NCBI GenBank assembly: GCA_937958015.1
Contig: CALGOA010000130.1
Coordinates: 1-63,888 of the forward strand
Direction of reading: 5' to 3'
DNA from: an uncultured Acidimicrobiales bacterium
GTDB taxonomy: Bacteria; Actinomycetota; Acidimicrobiia; Acidimicrobiales; SZUA-35
Length of the DNA stretch: 63,888 nucleotides
Below are positions 47,598 through 55,829 of the stretch, piece after piece (position 1 is the first letter of the stretch; every line of letters begins with the position of its first letter). The notes under the pieces are model-generated. The model worked only from the letters and a program-made list of their open reading frames with translations, was not told the DNA's origin and did not search any database. A program made the translations under genes and the position numbers.

Positions 47598-47959
47598 CCA
47601 ATCCCGAACCCGATGCACTATCGGGGCTGCGTGTGCGGCCCTACATGGTCACCGGTGGTCGGACGCGCAGTGTTGTAGAACTGCCCCTCGAGACCATCGT
47701 GCGTGTGACGCCCGAAGGTCAGAAGGCGGTTGAGACACTCAGTCTCGAGCCCCGGGCGATCGTGGACCTGTGCCACCAGCCGTTGTCCATCGCCGAAATC
47801 TCGGCCCATCTTCACCTGCACCTCCAAGTTGCCAAGGTGCTCGTAGGTGACCTGGTCCATAGCGGCCATGTCGCCACCCATTCCGCTACCGCCGACGCTA
47901 CCGACAGGCCCGACCTCCAGCTTCTGGAGCGGGTCCTCGACGGTCTGCAATCACTCTGA
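47594..47959 (+). CDS. cvnC: DUF742 protein (CvnC)
   Basis: 121 residues, DUF742 family. Core pattern: VRPYMVTGGRTR near residue 12, LETIVR near 32, then a winged-helix-like part with LEPRAIVDLCHQPLSIAEIS and LHLQVAKVLVGDLVHSG. Found in nearly all conservons between the roadblock and GTPase genes; its exact job is not known. Start ATG overlaps the cvnB stop. Confidence 0.94.
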   Translation: MTNPEPDALSGLRVRPYMVTGGRTRSVVELPLETIVRVTPEGQKAVETLSLEPRAIVDLCHQPLSIAEISAHLHLHLQVAKVLVGDLVHSGHVATHSATADATDRPDLQLLERVLDGLQSL

Positions 47960-47969
47960 GGTTGATGAC

Positions 47970-48530
47970 ATGAGTGCTAATCCCATTCCCGTAAAGATCG
48001 TCGTCGCCGGTGGCTTCGCAGTAGGCAAGACCACGTTCGTGTCCGCCATCTCCGATATCGAGCCCCTCACCACCGAGGCGGCCATGACCCAGGTAGCGAA
48101 GGACGTCGACGACTTCGGCGACGCCAAGACCAAGAAGTCGACCACGGTCGCCATGGACTTTGGCCGCGTCGGACTCAGCGAAGAGCTGGTTCTCTACCTG
48201 TTCGGCACCCCTGGCCAGGACCGCTTCCACTTCATGTGGGACGAGTTGGTTCGCGGCGCAATCGGCGCTGCGGTGCTGGTGGACACCGGCCGAATCGATC
48301 AGTGTTTCCCCGCGATCGACTACATGGAGAACGCAGGCGTTCCCTTCATCGTGGCGATCAACGCCTTCGACGGGATGCTCCGGCATCACCCCGAAGATGT
48401 TCGAGAGGCTCTGGACCTGCCCCGGCACATTCCGGTCGTCGTGACCGACGCCCGCCACCGGGCCGCGGTTCGCGACACTCTGGTGGCGCTGGTGCGGCAC
48501 GCGATGACCATGGCGGCCACCACCGCCTAA
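47970..48530 (+). CDS. cvnD: conservon Ras-like GTPase (CvnD)
   Basis: 186 residues from the ATG at 47970. G1 is VVAGGFAVGKTTFV near residue 10, G3 is YLFGTPGQDRFHFMW near 76, and the G4 position reads AINAFDG instead of NKxD, which is usual for CvnD proteins. The GTP-dependent switch connects signals from the CvnA/B/C complex to targets. It follows cvnC by 10 bases. A large inverted repeat follows the stop. Confidence 0.94.
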   Translation: MSANPIPVKIVVAGGFAVGKTTFVSAISDIEPLTTEAAMTQVAKDVDDFGDAKTKKSTTVAMDFGRVGLSEELVLYLFGTPGQDRFHFMWDELVRGAIGAAVLVDTGRIDQCFPAIDYMENAGVPFIVAINAFDGMLRHHPEDVREALDLPRHIPVVVTDARHRAAVRDTLVALVRHAMTMAATTA

Positions 48531-48563
48531 ATCGCTTCGGCACCAAGTGATCGAAGAACACTC

Positions 48564-48612
48564 ACGAATCTGATTTGGATCAGCCGCCGCGGCGGTTCCG
48601 AATCAGATTCGT
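48564..48612. terminator. 12-bp inverted repeat with inner palindrome between cvnD and GDPD
   Basis: ACGAATCTGATT (48564-48575) is the exact reverse complement of 48601-48612. The loop holds CCGCCGCGGCGG, itself a perfect palindrome. It sits 33 bases after cvnD and directly beside the convergent GDPD end, so it likely stops transcription from both sides. Confidence 0.7.
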
Positions 48613-48616
48613 CGCG

Positions 48617-49369
48617 TTAGCGCCAGAGGCCGCGGGCCTCGAGGACGGACTTCAACAGCTCACAATCGTCGGTCATTATCCCGTTCACGTTCAGGTCGAT
48701 AAGGCGATGCATCTCGTCCTCCTCGTTCACGGTCCAGACGTGCACCCGATATCCCTGCGACTGCAGTCGGTTCACGACTCGTCGTCCCAATTGCAAGCTG
48801 CCCATTACGTGAGGCGCGCTGATTACGGGATGATCGCTAGGCACGGGCCACGGCAGTATCGCGCTGAGCGACGCTCGGGGACCAGGTGAGGTGCACAACC
48901 TCGGCCCCAGTTGCGCACGAACGCGATCGATCCGGGCGTCGCTGAAGGCGCCGACACAGACCCGATCGATGGCATCGTGGCGTCGGATGCATTCGACGAG
49001 CGGGTCGGCGGCATCGTCGGTCTTGGGATCGATATTGAAGCGAGCCGTAGGAAAGGTTTCGAACAGTTCATCCATCGTGGGGATCGGATGGCCTCCGATC
49101 CGAACCTCGGCGGCCTCGGCCGATGTGAGCTCTCCTATTTGACGGTCATCGCCCGTCGACCGCATCAACCCGCTGTCGTGAAAGGCAACCAGTTCGCCGT
49201 CGACCAGTCGATGAACGTCGGTCTCAAGATACCGGTAGCCGAGATCGAACGCATTCTGGAACGACGCCAGGGTGTTTTCCGGAGCGGTCGTGGTGCCGCC
49301 TCGGTGGGCAAACGCAATGATTCCGTCGAAGTCGAGAAACGGGAACCGGTCGGGTTCTGGCCCGCTCAC
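48617..49369 (-). CDS. glycerophosphodiester phosphodiesterase family protein (second copy)
   Basis: 250 residues from a GTG at 49369 that overlaps the stop of the upstream DUF5522 gene (GTGA); an upstream ATG would overlap that gene by 43 bases. Catalytic motifs: FAHRGGTTTAPENTLASF near residue 20, LETDVHRLVDGELVAFHD near 47, FNIDPK near 106, and the barrel end VHVWTVNEED near 215 with GIMTDD. It differs clearly from the GDPD at 5577-6437, so it is not a recent duplicate. Probably cytosolic. Confidence 0.9.
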   Translation of the reverse strand: MSGPEPDRFPFLDFDGIIAFAHRGGTTTAPENTLASFQNAFDLGYRYLETDVHRLVDGELVAFHDSGLMRSTGDDRQIGELTSAEAAEVRIGGHPIPTMDELFETFPTARFNIDPKTDDAADPLVECIRRHDAIDRVCVGAFSDARIDRVRAQLGPRLCTSPGPRASLSAILPWPVPSDHPVISAPHVMGSLQLGRRVVNRLQSQGYRVHVWTVNEEDEMHRLIDLNVNGIMTDDCELLKSVLEARGLWR

Positions 49370-49596
49370 GTGATGTACGGACAGTGTCGGCACCCGCGAG
49401 TGCAGCACGGGCGGGAGGCGAGGTGGGTCGCCGTCATGGCAAAGAGTCCGGACACCGGATCCGTGTAGCCCATGTCACCGTCGGATGATGCGGCGTGGTG
49501 ACGCGCCATGATCTCGTCGAACTTGGGATGGTCGGGGGAAAGCCGAGACGGGTGGGGGACCGTGAGCCCGTCGGGGCGAATGATCTCAAGCGACAT
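49366..49596 (-). CDS. DUF5522 small Cys-rich protein
   Basis: 76 residues. The family pattern is clear: HPSRLSPDHPKFDEIMARH near residue 15, GYTDPVSGLFAMTATHL near 43 and a C-terminal CCTRGCRHCPY with four Cys, likely a metal-binding or redox tail. Function unknown; widespread in bacteria. It overlaps the GDPD start, so the two are translationally coupled. Confidence 0.85.
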   Translation of the reverse strand: MSLEIIRPDGLTVPHPSRLSPDHPKFDEIMARHHAASSDGDMGYTDPVSGLFAMTATHLASRPCCTRGCRHCPYIT

Positions 49597-49599
49597 CGA

Positions 49600-50430
49600 T
49601 CAGTCGTTGATTTCCGGATCGGTGAAGTTTGCGGGGCGCTTCTCGAAGAATGCCGTGACCGATTCGACCTGATTTGGCGATCCGATCAGTTGGCCGATCT
49701 CGGCCCGTTCGCGTTCGAACGCTTCGGCCCGGTCGAGCCGGGCGACATCAGCCAGCAGTCGTTTGGCGGCCCGGATGGCATGGGGCGATTTGGACGCGAT
49801 CTCGGTGGCCATTGCCATCGCATCGTCGTGCGGCGACTCGCTCAGATGGGTTCCGAGCCCAAGTTGACACGCCTCCACCCCGGACACGGTGCGGCCGGTG
49901 AAGGTGAGCTCCTTGGCGACGTCGATTCCCACCAGGTCAACGAGCTGTTGGGTACCGGTCATGTCGGGAATGATGCCCCACCGGATCTCGAGCACGCTCA
50001 TCTTCGCCTCGGGGTGGACGAAACGGATGTCCGCCCCGAGCGCGAGCTGGATCCCGCCGCCCAGCGCATGGCCGTGGACCGCGGCAATGACCGGAACGGG
50101 CAGTTCGGTCCAGCCGTACACCGCTTGCTGGGCATAATGCGTGATTCGGCCGCCGGTATCGCCGAGCTGGCTGGGTTCATCGGATGATCCCGCCATGGCT
50201 TCAAAGCTGGCGAAGTCGAGTCCGGCACAGAAGGCTCGCCCTTCGCCACTCAGTACGACCGCCCGCAGCGAAGTGTCTTTCGCCAGGAGATCAGCGGACT
50301 CGACCAGCGCGGTGAACATGTCGGGGTCGAGGGCGTTCATCTTGTCCGCCCGGTCGAGACGGACATCAGCGATTCCGTCCCGGCGCGAAATCGTGATCCG
50401 GTCTCTGATTCGATCCTCGTGGTCTGCCAT
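49600..50430 (-). CDS. enoyl-CoA hydratase/isomerase (crotonase) family protein
   Basis: 276 residues from the ATG at 50430. Crotonase oxyanion-hole motifs: LSGEGRAFCAGLDFASF near residue 60 and AAVHGHALGGGIQLALGADI near 114. The second catalytic Glu position of enoyl-CoA hydratases reads near VLEIRWGIIPDM (about 145), where Asp and Pro suggest either hydratase or isomerase use. C-terminal FFEKRPANF is typical. It sits 3 bases after the end of the DUF5522 gene and is divergent from an SDR. Confidence 0.9.
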   Translation of the reverse strand: MADHEDRIRDRITISRRDGIADVRLDRADKMNALDPDMFTALVESADLLAKDTSLRAVVLSGEGRAFCAGLDFASFEAMAGSSDEPSQLGDTGGRITHYAQQAVYGWTELPVPVIAAVHGHALGGGIQLALGADIRFVHPEAKMSVLEIRWGIIPDMTGTQQLVDLVGIDVAKELTFTGRTVSGVEACQLGLGTHLSESPHDDAMAMATEIASKSPHAIRAAKRLLADVARLDRAEAFERERAEIGQLIGSPNQVESVTAFFEKRPANFTDPEIND

Positions 50431-50487
50431 GACCCAACGGTACCGAGCGGGATCAGTCCCCGACGAGTTCGCCGGTAGCCTCTCGGG

Positions 50488-51282
50488 ATGACCGCAGCTG
50501 CGACGACGCAACTCACCCACCTGAACCGCTCAGTTACCGATCGTGTTGTGCTGGTCACGGGGGCCGCGTCGGGGATGGGTCGAGCCGTTGCCCACCTCTT
50601 CGCCGATGCGGGCGCCAAGGTCGGTCTGGTCGACCGGACCGCAGGCGGAATCGAACTCGTCGCCGACGAAATCAATCGGGCCGGTTACATCTGCGCCGGT
50701 CGAGTCGCCGATGTCACCGACCGCGCCGCCATGACCAAGGCGATCGAAGGAATCCGCAGCGAACTCGGTGCGATCGACATCCTCGTAAACAACGCCGGCG
50801 TGTCGATACCGGCTCCGATCGACTCCGACGACTACGAGGCGGCCTGGAACTCCACTATCGGAACGAATCTCGAGGCGTACACGTTTCTGATTCGGTCGTG
50901 CCTCAGCGATCTGCTGCGCAACGGTGACGGACGGATCGTAAACATCGCGTCGACCGAAGGGTTGGGAGCAACGCCGTTCATGACGCCCTACACCGCTTCC
51001 AAACACGGCGTGGTCGGCCTGACCCGCGGTCTGGCGGTGGAGCTTGGACGTCGCGGCGTCACCGTCAACTGTGTTGCCCCCGGCCCGATTCGTACCGGGA
51101 TGACCGCTGCGATCAGCGAAGAAGACAAACACGCATTCGCCCAGCGCCGAGTTCCGCTCGGGCGGTATGGGTCGCCCGAGGAAGTTGCCCACGCCGTCCT
51201 GTCGCTTTCGTTGCCCAGCGCGTCCTACATCAATGGGACCGTCCTGGTTGTCGACGGAGGGCTGACCGCCCAGAACACCTGA
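50488..51282 (+). CDS. short-chain dehydrogenase/reductase (FabG-like)
   Basis: 264 residues. Classical SDR: VLVTGAASGMGRAVAHLF near residue 20, NNAGVS near 100, catalytic Ser and YTASKHGVVGLTRGLA near 167, then VNCVAPGPIRTGM near 193 and the C-terminal YINGTVLVVDGGLT. Asp at the end of strand 2 (GLVDRT) suggests NAD. It overlaps the nitroreductase start (TGATG). Together with the crotonase and acyl-CoA synthetase nearby, an acyl-CoA or hydroxyacid substrate is plausible. Confidence 0.92.
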   Translation: MTAAATTQLTHLNRSVTDRVVLVTGAASGMGRAVAHLFADAGAKVGLVDRTAGGIELVADEINRAGYICAGRVADVTDRAAMTKAIEGIRSELGAIDILVNNAGVSIPAPIDSDDYEAAWNSTIGTNLEAYTFLIRSCLSDLLRNGDGRIVNIASTEGLGATPFMTPYTASKHGVVGLTRGLAVELGRRGVTVNCVAPGPIRTGMTAAISEEDKHAFAQRRVPLGRYGSPEEVAHAVLSLSLPSASYINGTVLVVDGGLTAQNT

Positions 51283-51944
51283 TGGACACGATCGGTGCCC
51301 TGGATGCGCTGGAATCCACGCGGGCGATCCGGAGATTCACAGCGGATCCGATTCCCCTGGATGACCTGAACCGAATGCTCTTCGCCGCAACTCGGGCGCC
51401 CTCCGGCAGCAACCGTCAACCTTTCCGGCTCGTGGTCCTGCGCGACGGGCAACGGGCCGTCCAGGCGAAGGAACTCCTTCAGAACACCTTTCGGGCCGGT
51501 TGGGATCAGAAACGCACGAAGGACGGACACGACAAGGCGCAGGACGGAACCCCCCGGGCTCGAATGGCTGCCGCCATGCAACACTTTGTCGATCACTTCG
51601 ACCAGATCCCCGTGGTGGTCCTGGCCTGTATCACCCCACGCCACGGAGACCTGATCGATGGCGCATCCGTGTACCCCGCCTGCCAGAACCTCTTGATCGC
51701 CGCTCGTTCTCTGGGCTACGGAGGGGTGTTGACCGGGTGGCACCTCGGCGTCGAAGACGAACTGAAGTCGGTGTGTGAGATTCCCGACGCCGTTCGGGTC
51801 GCCGCCGTCATTCCGCTCGGTGTCCCTGCGGGCCGTCACGGGCCGGTTCGTCGCCGCCCCCTTCCTGATCTGGTGTTCGACGACGGGTGGGGCGAGTCGG
51901 CCTCGTGGATCGTCGACCCGCCCGGCACCCGATTCACCGGTTGA
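51282..51944 (+). CDS. nitroreductase-family FMN protein
   Basis: 220 residues. Opening STRAIRRFTADPI and FMN-binding AATRAPSGSNRQPFRLVVL near residue 40; VYPACQNLLIAARSLGYGGVL near 130 fits the dimer interface; late positively charged FMN-phosphate site near GVPAGRHGPVRR. It reduces nitro, quinone or enoyl substrates with NAD(P)H. Coupled to the upstream SDR by TGATG overlap. Confidence 0.9.
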   Translation: MDTIGALDALESTRAIRRFTADPIPLDDLNRMLFAATRAPSGSNRQPFRLVVLRDGQRAVQAKELLQNTFRAGWDQKRTKDGHDKAQDGTPRARMAAAMQHFVDHFDQIPVVVLACITPRHGDLIDGASVYPACQNLLIAARSLGYGGVLTGWHLGVEDELKSVCEIPDAVRVAAVIPLGVPAGRHGPVRRRPLPDLVFDDGWGESASWIVDPPGTRFTG

Positions 51945-51947
51945 GGC

Positions 51948-52187
51948 TCAGCAGGCGACCAGCACGGGCACGTCAGCCGTAGCGGTGATGGGTTCCGAGG
52001 TTCGAACCACGCTGGCGACGTCGGCGATTCGGTAGCTGGCGAGACGGCGGCTCCACGAATCGATCGTGTCGCAGTCGGTGCCGAACCGGAAGAACGTCAA
52101 CATCGTCCCTTCCTGGGCGTAACCGTCACACTCGATACTGACGCCGTTGGTGGTGTTGTCGGTGAACTGAACGGTGAAGGAGGCCAT
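51948..52187 (-). CDS. small protein of unknown function
   Basis: 79 residues, convergent with the nitroreductase at 3 bases. It reads as a small beta-rich domain (FTVQFTDNTTNGVSIECDGY, MLTFFRF, YRIADVASVVRT) with three Cys, one at the very end. No signal or membrane segment. I do not recognise it. Confidence 0.55.
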   Translation of the reverse strand: MASFTVQFTDNTTNGVSIECDGYAQEGTMLTFFRFGTDCDTIDSWSRRLASYRIADVASVVRTSEPITATADVPVLVAC

Positions 52188-52329
52188 GGGACGACCCTAC
52201 GTCGACCACGATGGGGATTTGAAGTACCACAACCGGTGGGTTTGTTGTGGATATCGACCTCGTCCCGGGGGAGTCGGTGGCTCAGCTGGCGTTTCTCAAG
52301 CGGAACTTCCGAACCGCCGATGAATCTGC

Positions 52330-53040
52330 ATGCAAAGGACTGTTCTCGGCGGCGTCATCGTCGCGTTTGTGATGTCAAGCTGCAGTGGCCAGGAGGCAAC
52401 CGCTCCCACCTTCCAGGTGACCAGTCCTTCACTGGCGACAACCTCCACCACGACACCGGACAGTCTCCAGTACCTCGGAGTGCCCGAGCTCTCCGACGAA
52501 GAGAATGCGATGTGCACCTTCGTAGACGGAGTCGGTCGAGACCTCGAGGCGAGCGACCGCAACAGCCAGAACACACGCGCTGCGGTCGAGCGCTCCTATG
52601 ACGATCGGACCTTGAGTGAACCCCTGCGGGTTCGGTCCCACCGGAATGCGGAACTCGCCAACGCGCAACGATTCGCCAACGTTCTCCGTCGTTTCACCGA
52701 AGGCGCCGAACTGATCGAACAAATCGAACCCGGCGAGCACACGAGCGCCGAACGCCTGTCCAGCGACGCCGCTGATATCGCTCTCCTCATCGAAATCGGT
52801 AACGGCATCGATCAGACCGTCGCGGCCCTGCAGCCTCTCGACGCAGCCGCGCAGGCCGCGTATCTCGCCGAGCACCAAGAGGAGTGGGCAGACATCCGCA
52901 CGACAGCGGACCTGGATCGAGTCCTCCTGGCGTTGAACAACGAATCGATCGGCATGGGTCGCGAGACCGAAGCCCGAGATGCGATGGAACGGGTGGACGA
53001 CTGGTCGTGGCGTCACTGTTCATCGGGTCTCACCCGGTAA
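52330..53040 (+). CDS. predicted lipoprotein of unknown function
   Basis: 236 residues. The start MQRTVLGGVIVAFVMSSC gives a short signal peptide and lipobox with Cys18. A Thr/Ser/Pro linker (about 22-48) follows and then a helical, acidic domain with two further Cys (near 60 and 231). It is probably anchored on the outer membrane face. No family recognised. It lies 69 bases before the acyl-CoA synthetase. Confidence 0.75.
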   Translation: MQRTVLGGVIVAFVMSSCSGQEATAPTFQVTSPSLATTSTTTPDSLQYLGVPELSDEENAMCTFVDGVGRDLEASDRNSQNTRAAVERSYDDRTLSEPLRVRSHRNAELANAQRFANVLRRFTEGAELIEQIEPGEHTSAERLSSDAADIALLIEIGNGIDQTVAALQPLDAAAQAAYLAEHQEEWADIRTTADLDRVLLALNNESIGMGRETEARDAMERVDDWSWRHCSSGLTR

Positions 53041-53109
53041 CCACCTCGGGTCCGATCCCTGCCAACTCGACTATGACCGCAGCCCTGATCGTGGCTACGT
53101 TCACTGGTC

Positions 53110-54651
53110 ATGTATCCAGGTGCACACGTCGAAACTACCCCGGACAAGCCAGCCATCGTCATGGCGGCGGATGGATCGGTCATCACCTACCGGGAACTCG
53201 ACGAGGAGGCCAACCGGATCTCGCGGGTCTTACGCGACGCTGGCGTCCAGAATGGCGATCACGTCGCGTTCTGCCTGGAAAACCATCGCAGTTTCCTACC
53301 GATCGCATGGGGTTGCCGGTACGCCGGTGCGATCTTCACCGCAATGAGTTCCCGCCTGACGACCGACGAGATGGAGTACATCCTCGACAACTGCGAGGCG
53401 AAGGTGTTCATCACCTCGATGTACAAGGTCGATCAGGCCACCGAACTGCTGGGGAGCAACCCCGGCGTCAGCCATCGGTTCATGTTGGACGGCTCCGTGG
53501 ACGGATACGCGCCCTTCGAGGATGCGGTGCTCGCAGCCACGCCGGAACCGCTGGAGGGCCGAATCGCCGGCAACGACATGTTGTACAGCTCGGGCACAAC
53601 CGGCCGACCGAAGGGTGTCTACCAGAAGCTCCCCGATGAGCCGTTGGAGACCGCCGATCATTCGGTCGGCAGGATGTCGGTGCTTCTGTTTGGTCAAACC
53701 GATGATTCGATTTACCTCTCGCCGGCACCGCTGTATCACGCCGCCCCGCTCAGGTTCTGCATGGCGAGCCACGTCATCGGGTCCACGGTCGTCGTGATGG
53801 ACCGTTTCGACCCCCAGGAGTATCTGCGTATAATCGAACGTCATCGCGTCACCCACAGTCAGGTGGTTCCGACGATGTTTGTCCGCCTCCTGAAGCTCGA
53901 TCCGGCGATTCGGGAGGCGAGTGACACCTCGTCGCTGCAGGCGATCGTTCATGCGGCAGCGCCCTGTCCGGTGGCGGTGAAGGAGCAGATGATCGATTGG
54001 GTCGGACCGATCATCCACGAGTACTACGCCGGTACCGAAGGCAACGGCATCGTGTACTGCAACTCCGAGATGTGGCTGGCCCATCGCGGGACGGTGGGGA
54101 CACCGATCAACTGCGAGGTGCACATCTGTGACGACGACGGAGCCGAGGTGCCGATCGGCGAAGAAGGCGGCGTGTATTTCGGTGGCGGCAGCGAGTTCGA
54201 GTATCACCGCGATCCCGACAAGACCGCAGGCGCCACTCATCCCAATGGCTGGTCGACCTTGGGTGACATCGGAAAGCTCGATGAGGACGGCTTTCTGTAT
54301 CTGACCGACCGCAAAGCCCACATGATCATCTCGGGCGGTGTCAACATCTACCCGCAGGAAGCCGAGAACGTGTTGACCATGCATCCGTCGGTGGCGGACG
54401 TTGCGGTTATCGGCGTGCCAAATGAGGAGTTTGGCGAGGAAGTGAAGGCGGTCGTACAGCCCGCCGATGGCATCGAACCCAACGACGAACTCGCCGCCGA
54501 ACTGGTTGCCTACTGCCGGCAACAGTTGGCCGACGTTAAGTGTCCCCGCAGCGTGGACTTCCGGTCGGAACTACCCCGGCATCCCACCGGCAAGCTCTAC
54601 AAACGACTGCTCAAGGACGAGTACTGGGCCGCCTCGGGCCGTTCGATCTGA
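53110..54651 (+). CDS. AMP-dependent acyl-CoA synthetase
   Basis: 513 residues. ANL-superfamily motifs: LYSSGTTGRPKGV near residue 160 (P-loop), the YYAGTEGNG segment near 307, GWSTLGDIGKLDEDGFLYLTD near 383, hinge RKAHMIISGGVNIYPQE near 405 and the catalytic Lys in PRHPTGKLYKR near 497. It activates a carboxylic acid to an acyl-AMP and then acyl-CoA. Close in pattern to fatty-acid or steroid side-chain ligases of actinobacteria. Acid specificity unknown. Confidence 0.93.
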   Translation: MYPGAHVETTPDKPAIVMAADGSVITYRELDEEANRISRVLRDAGVQNGDHVAFCLENHRSFLPIAWGCRYAGAIFTAMSSRLTTDEMEYILDNCEAKVFITSMYKVDQATELLGSNPGVSHRFMLDGSVDGYAPFEDAVLAATPEPLEGRIAGNDMLYSSGTTGRPKGVYQKLPDEPLETADHSVGRMSVLLFGQTDDSIYLSPAPLYHAAPLRFCMASHVIGSTVVVMDRFDPQEYLRIIERHRVTHSQVVPTMFVRLLKLDPAIREASDTSSLQAIVHAAAPCPVAVKEQMIDWVGPIIHEYYAGTEGNGIVYCNSEMWLAHRGTVGTPINCEVHICDDDGAEVPIGEEGGVYFGGGSEFEYHRDPDKTAGATHPNGWSTLGDIGKLDEDGFLYLTDRKAHMIISGGVNIYPQEAENVLTMHPSVADVAVIGVPNEEFGEEVKAVVQPADGIEPNDELAAELVAYCRQQLADVKCPRSVDFRSELPRHPTGKLYKRLLKDEYWAASGRSI

Positions 54652-54695
54652 TCGGTGGGGGAGTCGAATAGTGTTGTCGGAATGAGGTCGGTCGT

Positions 54696-55181
54696 ATGAA
54701 TGGTGGCGGAAGCGGATTCCTGAAGTGCTCCGACGGCAAGACACGATGGGGTCTGTACGGCGCTGCGGGAGTGGTGTTCGTCCATCGGTCCGAGACCGGT
54801 GAGGTGACCGTTCAGCTCCAGAAGCGGTCGGCGTTCGCCCACGAAGGCGGCAGCTGGTCCTGTGCTGGAGGGGCGATCGAACCGGGCGAGAATCCGCTCG
54901 AGGCCGGACTTCGCGAGGCGAGCGAAGAGGTCGGTGCGGTTCCTGAACCGATCACGGTGCATGGGGCCTACACCTTTGCTCCGGCAACGGATTGGAGCTA
55001 CGTAACGTCGGTCGTTGAGGTGCCTCAACCGTTCGGGAATTCGATGAACTTTGAAACCGACGATGTGCAGTGGTTCAGCGTTGATGAAGTCGATGCACTA
55101 GACCTCCACAGTGGGTTTCGCGCCGCCTGGCCCGAATTGGTCGAATTGGTGAATGCGGCGATGGGTACGGAGACGTCATGA
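54696..55181 (+). CDS. Nudix hydrolase
   Basis: 161 residues. The Nudix box reads GGAIEPGENPLEAGLREASEEVG at about residues 60-82, matching Gx5Ex7REUxEExGU exactly. The rest is one alpha/beta/alpha Nudix domain. Such enzymes hydrolyse nucleoside diphosphates linked to a further moiety; substrate unknown. Overlaps the next gene by ATGA. Confidence 0.92.
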   Translation: MNGGGSGFLKCSDGKTRWGLYGAAGVVFVHRSETGEVTVQLQKRSAFAHEGGSWSCAGGAIEPGENPLEAGLREASEEVGAVPEPITVHGAYTFAPATDWSYVTSVVEVPQPFGNSMNFETDDVQWFSVDEVDALDLHSGFRAAWPELVELVNAAMGTETS

Positions 55182-55738
55182 TCGACAGAGACATCAAACG
55201 ATCCCTGGGGCAGATGATCAAAGGGGTGCAGGTCGTCGGCGCCAGTCACGGCGGCGTGGACCGGGCCTACACCAGTCACTGGGTCTCGCAGATCTCCTTC
55301 GAGGAGCCAATCGTGATGGCATCGGTCAGCCCCAAACACGACACCTATCCGCTCATGGTCGCCAGTGGACGGTTTAGCGTTTCGATCCTCGCCGCAGACC
55401 AGATCATGGCCGGTCAGTACTTCAGCTATCCGGGCCGCAAGTTCAACTACGTAGCCCCCGAGTTGATCGAACCCGATCCTGAGTCCGGACTGCCGGTCGT
55501 ACCGAACTCGATCGCCTATCTCACGTGCGAGACATTCGACCGGATCGAACGTTTCGACCACGATCTGTTCCTGGCCAACGTCGTTGGTGTTCGTGAAGGC
55601 CGCCTCGCTGAACCACCGCTGCTCTACAGCGCTCGCCACGGATGGCGAATTACGGGTGACAAAGCCCGCGAGAAGGGCGTCTCGATCCGAGACGAACTTC
55701 TCGCCCGCGTCGCGGAAGCCGACGAGGCTGGGGCCTAA
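55178..55738 (+). CDS. flavin reductase-domain protein
   Basis: 186 residues, FMN-binding split-barrel of the flavin-reductase-like family: YTSHWVSQISFEEPIVMASV near residue 25, GRFSVSILAADQIMAG near 62, then an LTCETFDRIERFDHDLFLANVV segment near 112. It either supplies reduced flavin to an oxygenase or reduces a substrate directly. It overlaps the Nudix gene start to stop (ATGA). Confidence 0.88.
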   Translation: MIDRDIKRSLGQMIKGVQVVGASHGGVDRAYTSHWVSQISFEEPIVMASVSPKHDTYPLMVASGRFSVSILAADQIMAGQYFSYPGRKFNYVAPELIEPDPESGLPVVPNSIAYLTCETFDRIERFDHDLFLANVVGVREGRLAEPPLLYSARHGWRITGDKAREKGVSIRDELLARVAEADEAGA

Positions 55739-55767
55739 CTCAAGGCTCCCGACCAGGCCGGAGCTGC

Positions 55768-55781
55768 GGCAACCGGTTGCC
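55768..55781. terminator. 14-bp palindrome plus GCGCGC hairpin between convergent genes
   Basis: GGCAACCGGTTGCC is perfectly self-complementary. It is followed by GCGCGCTGGCGCGC at about 55787-55800. Both lie in the 91-base gap between two convergent genes and probably act as a terminator. Confidence 0.45.
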
Positions 55782-55829
55782 TAGCTGCGCGCTGGCGCGC
55801 ATCCATGCTTCCGGTTGTATTCGCTCCGG

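Noticed and set aside
53296-54522. 408-codon open frame opposite the acyl-CoA synthetase
   Set aside because: Shadow frame without recognisable features.
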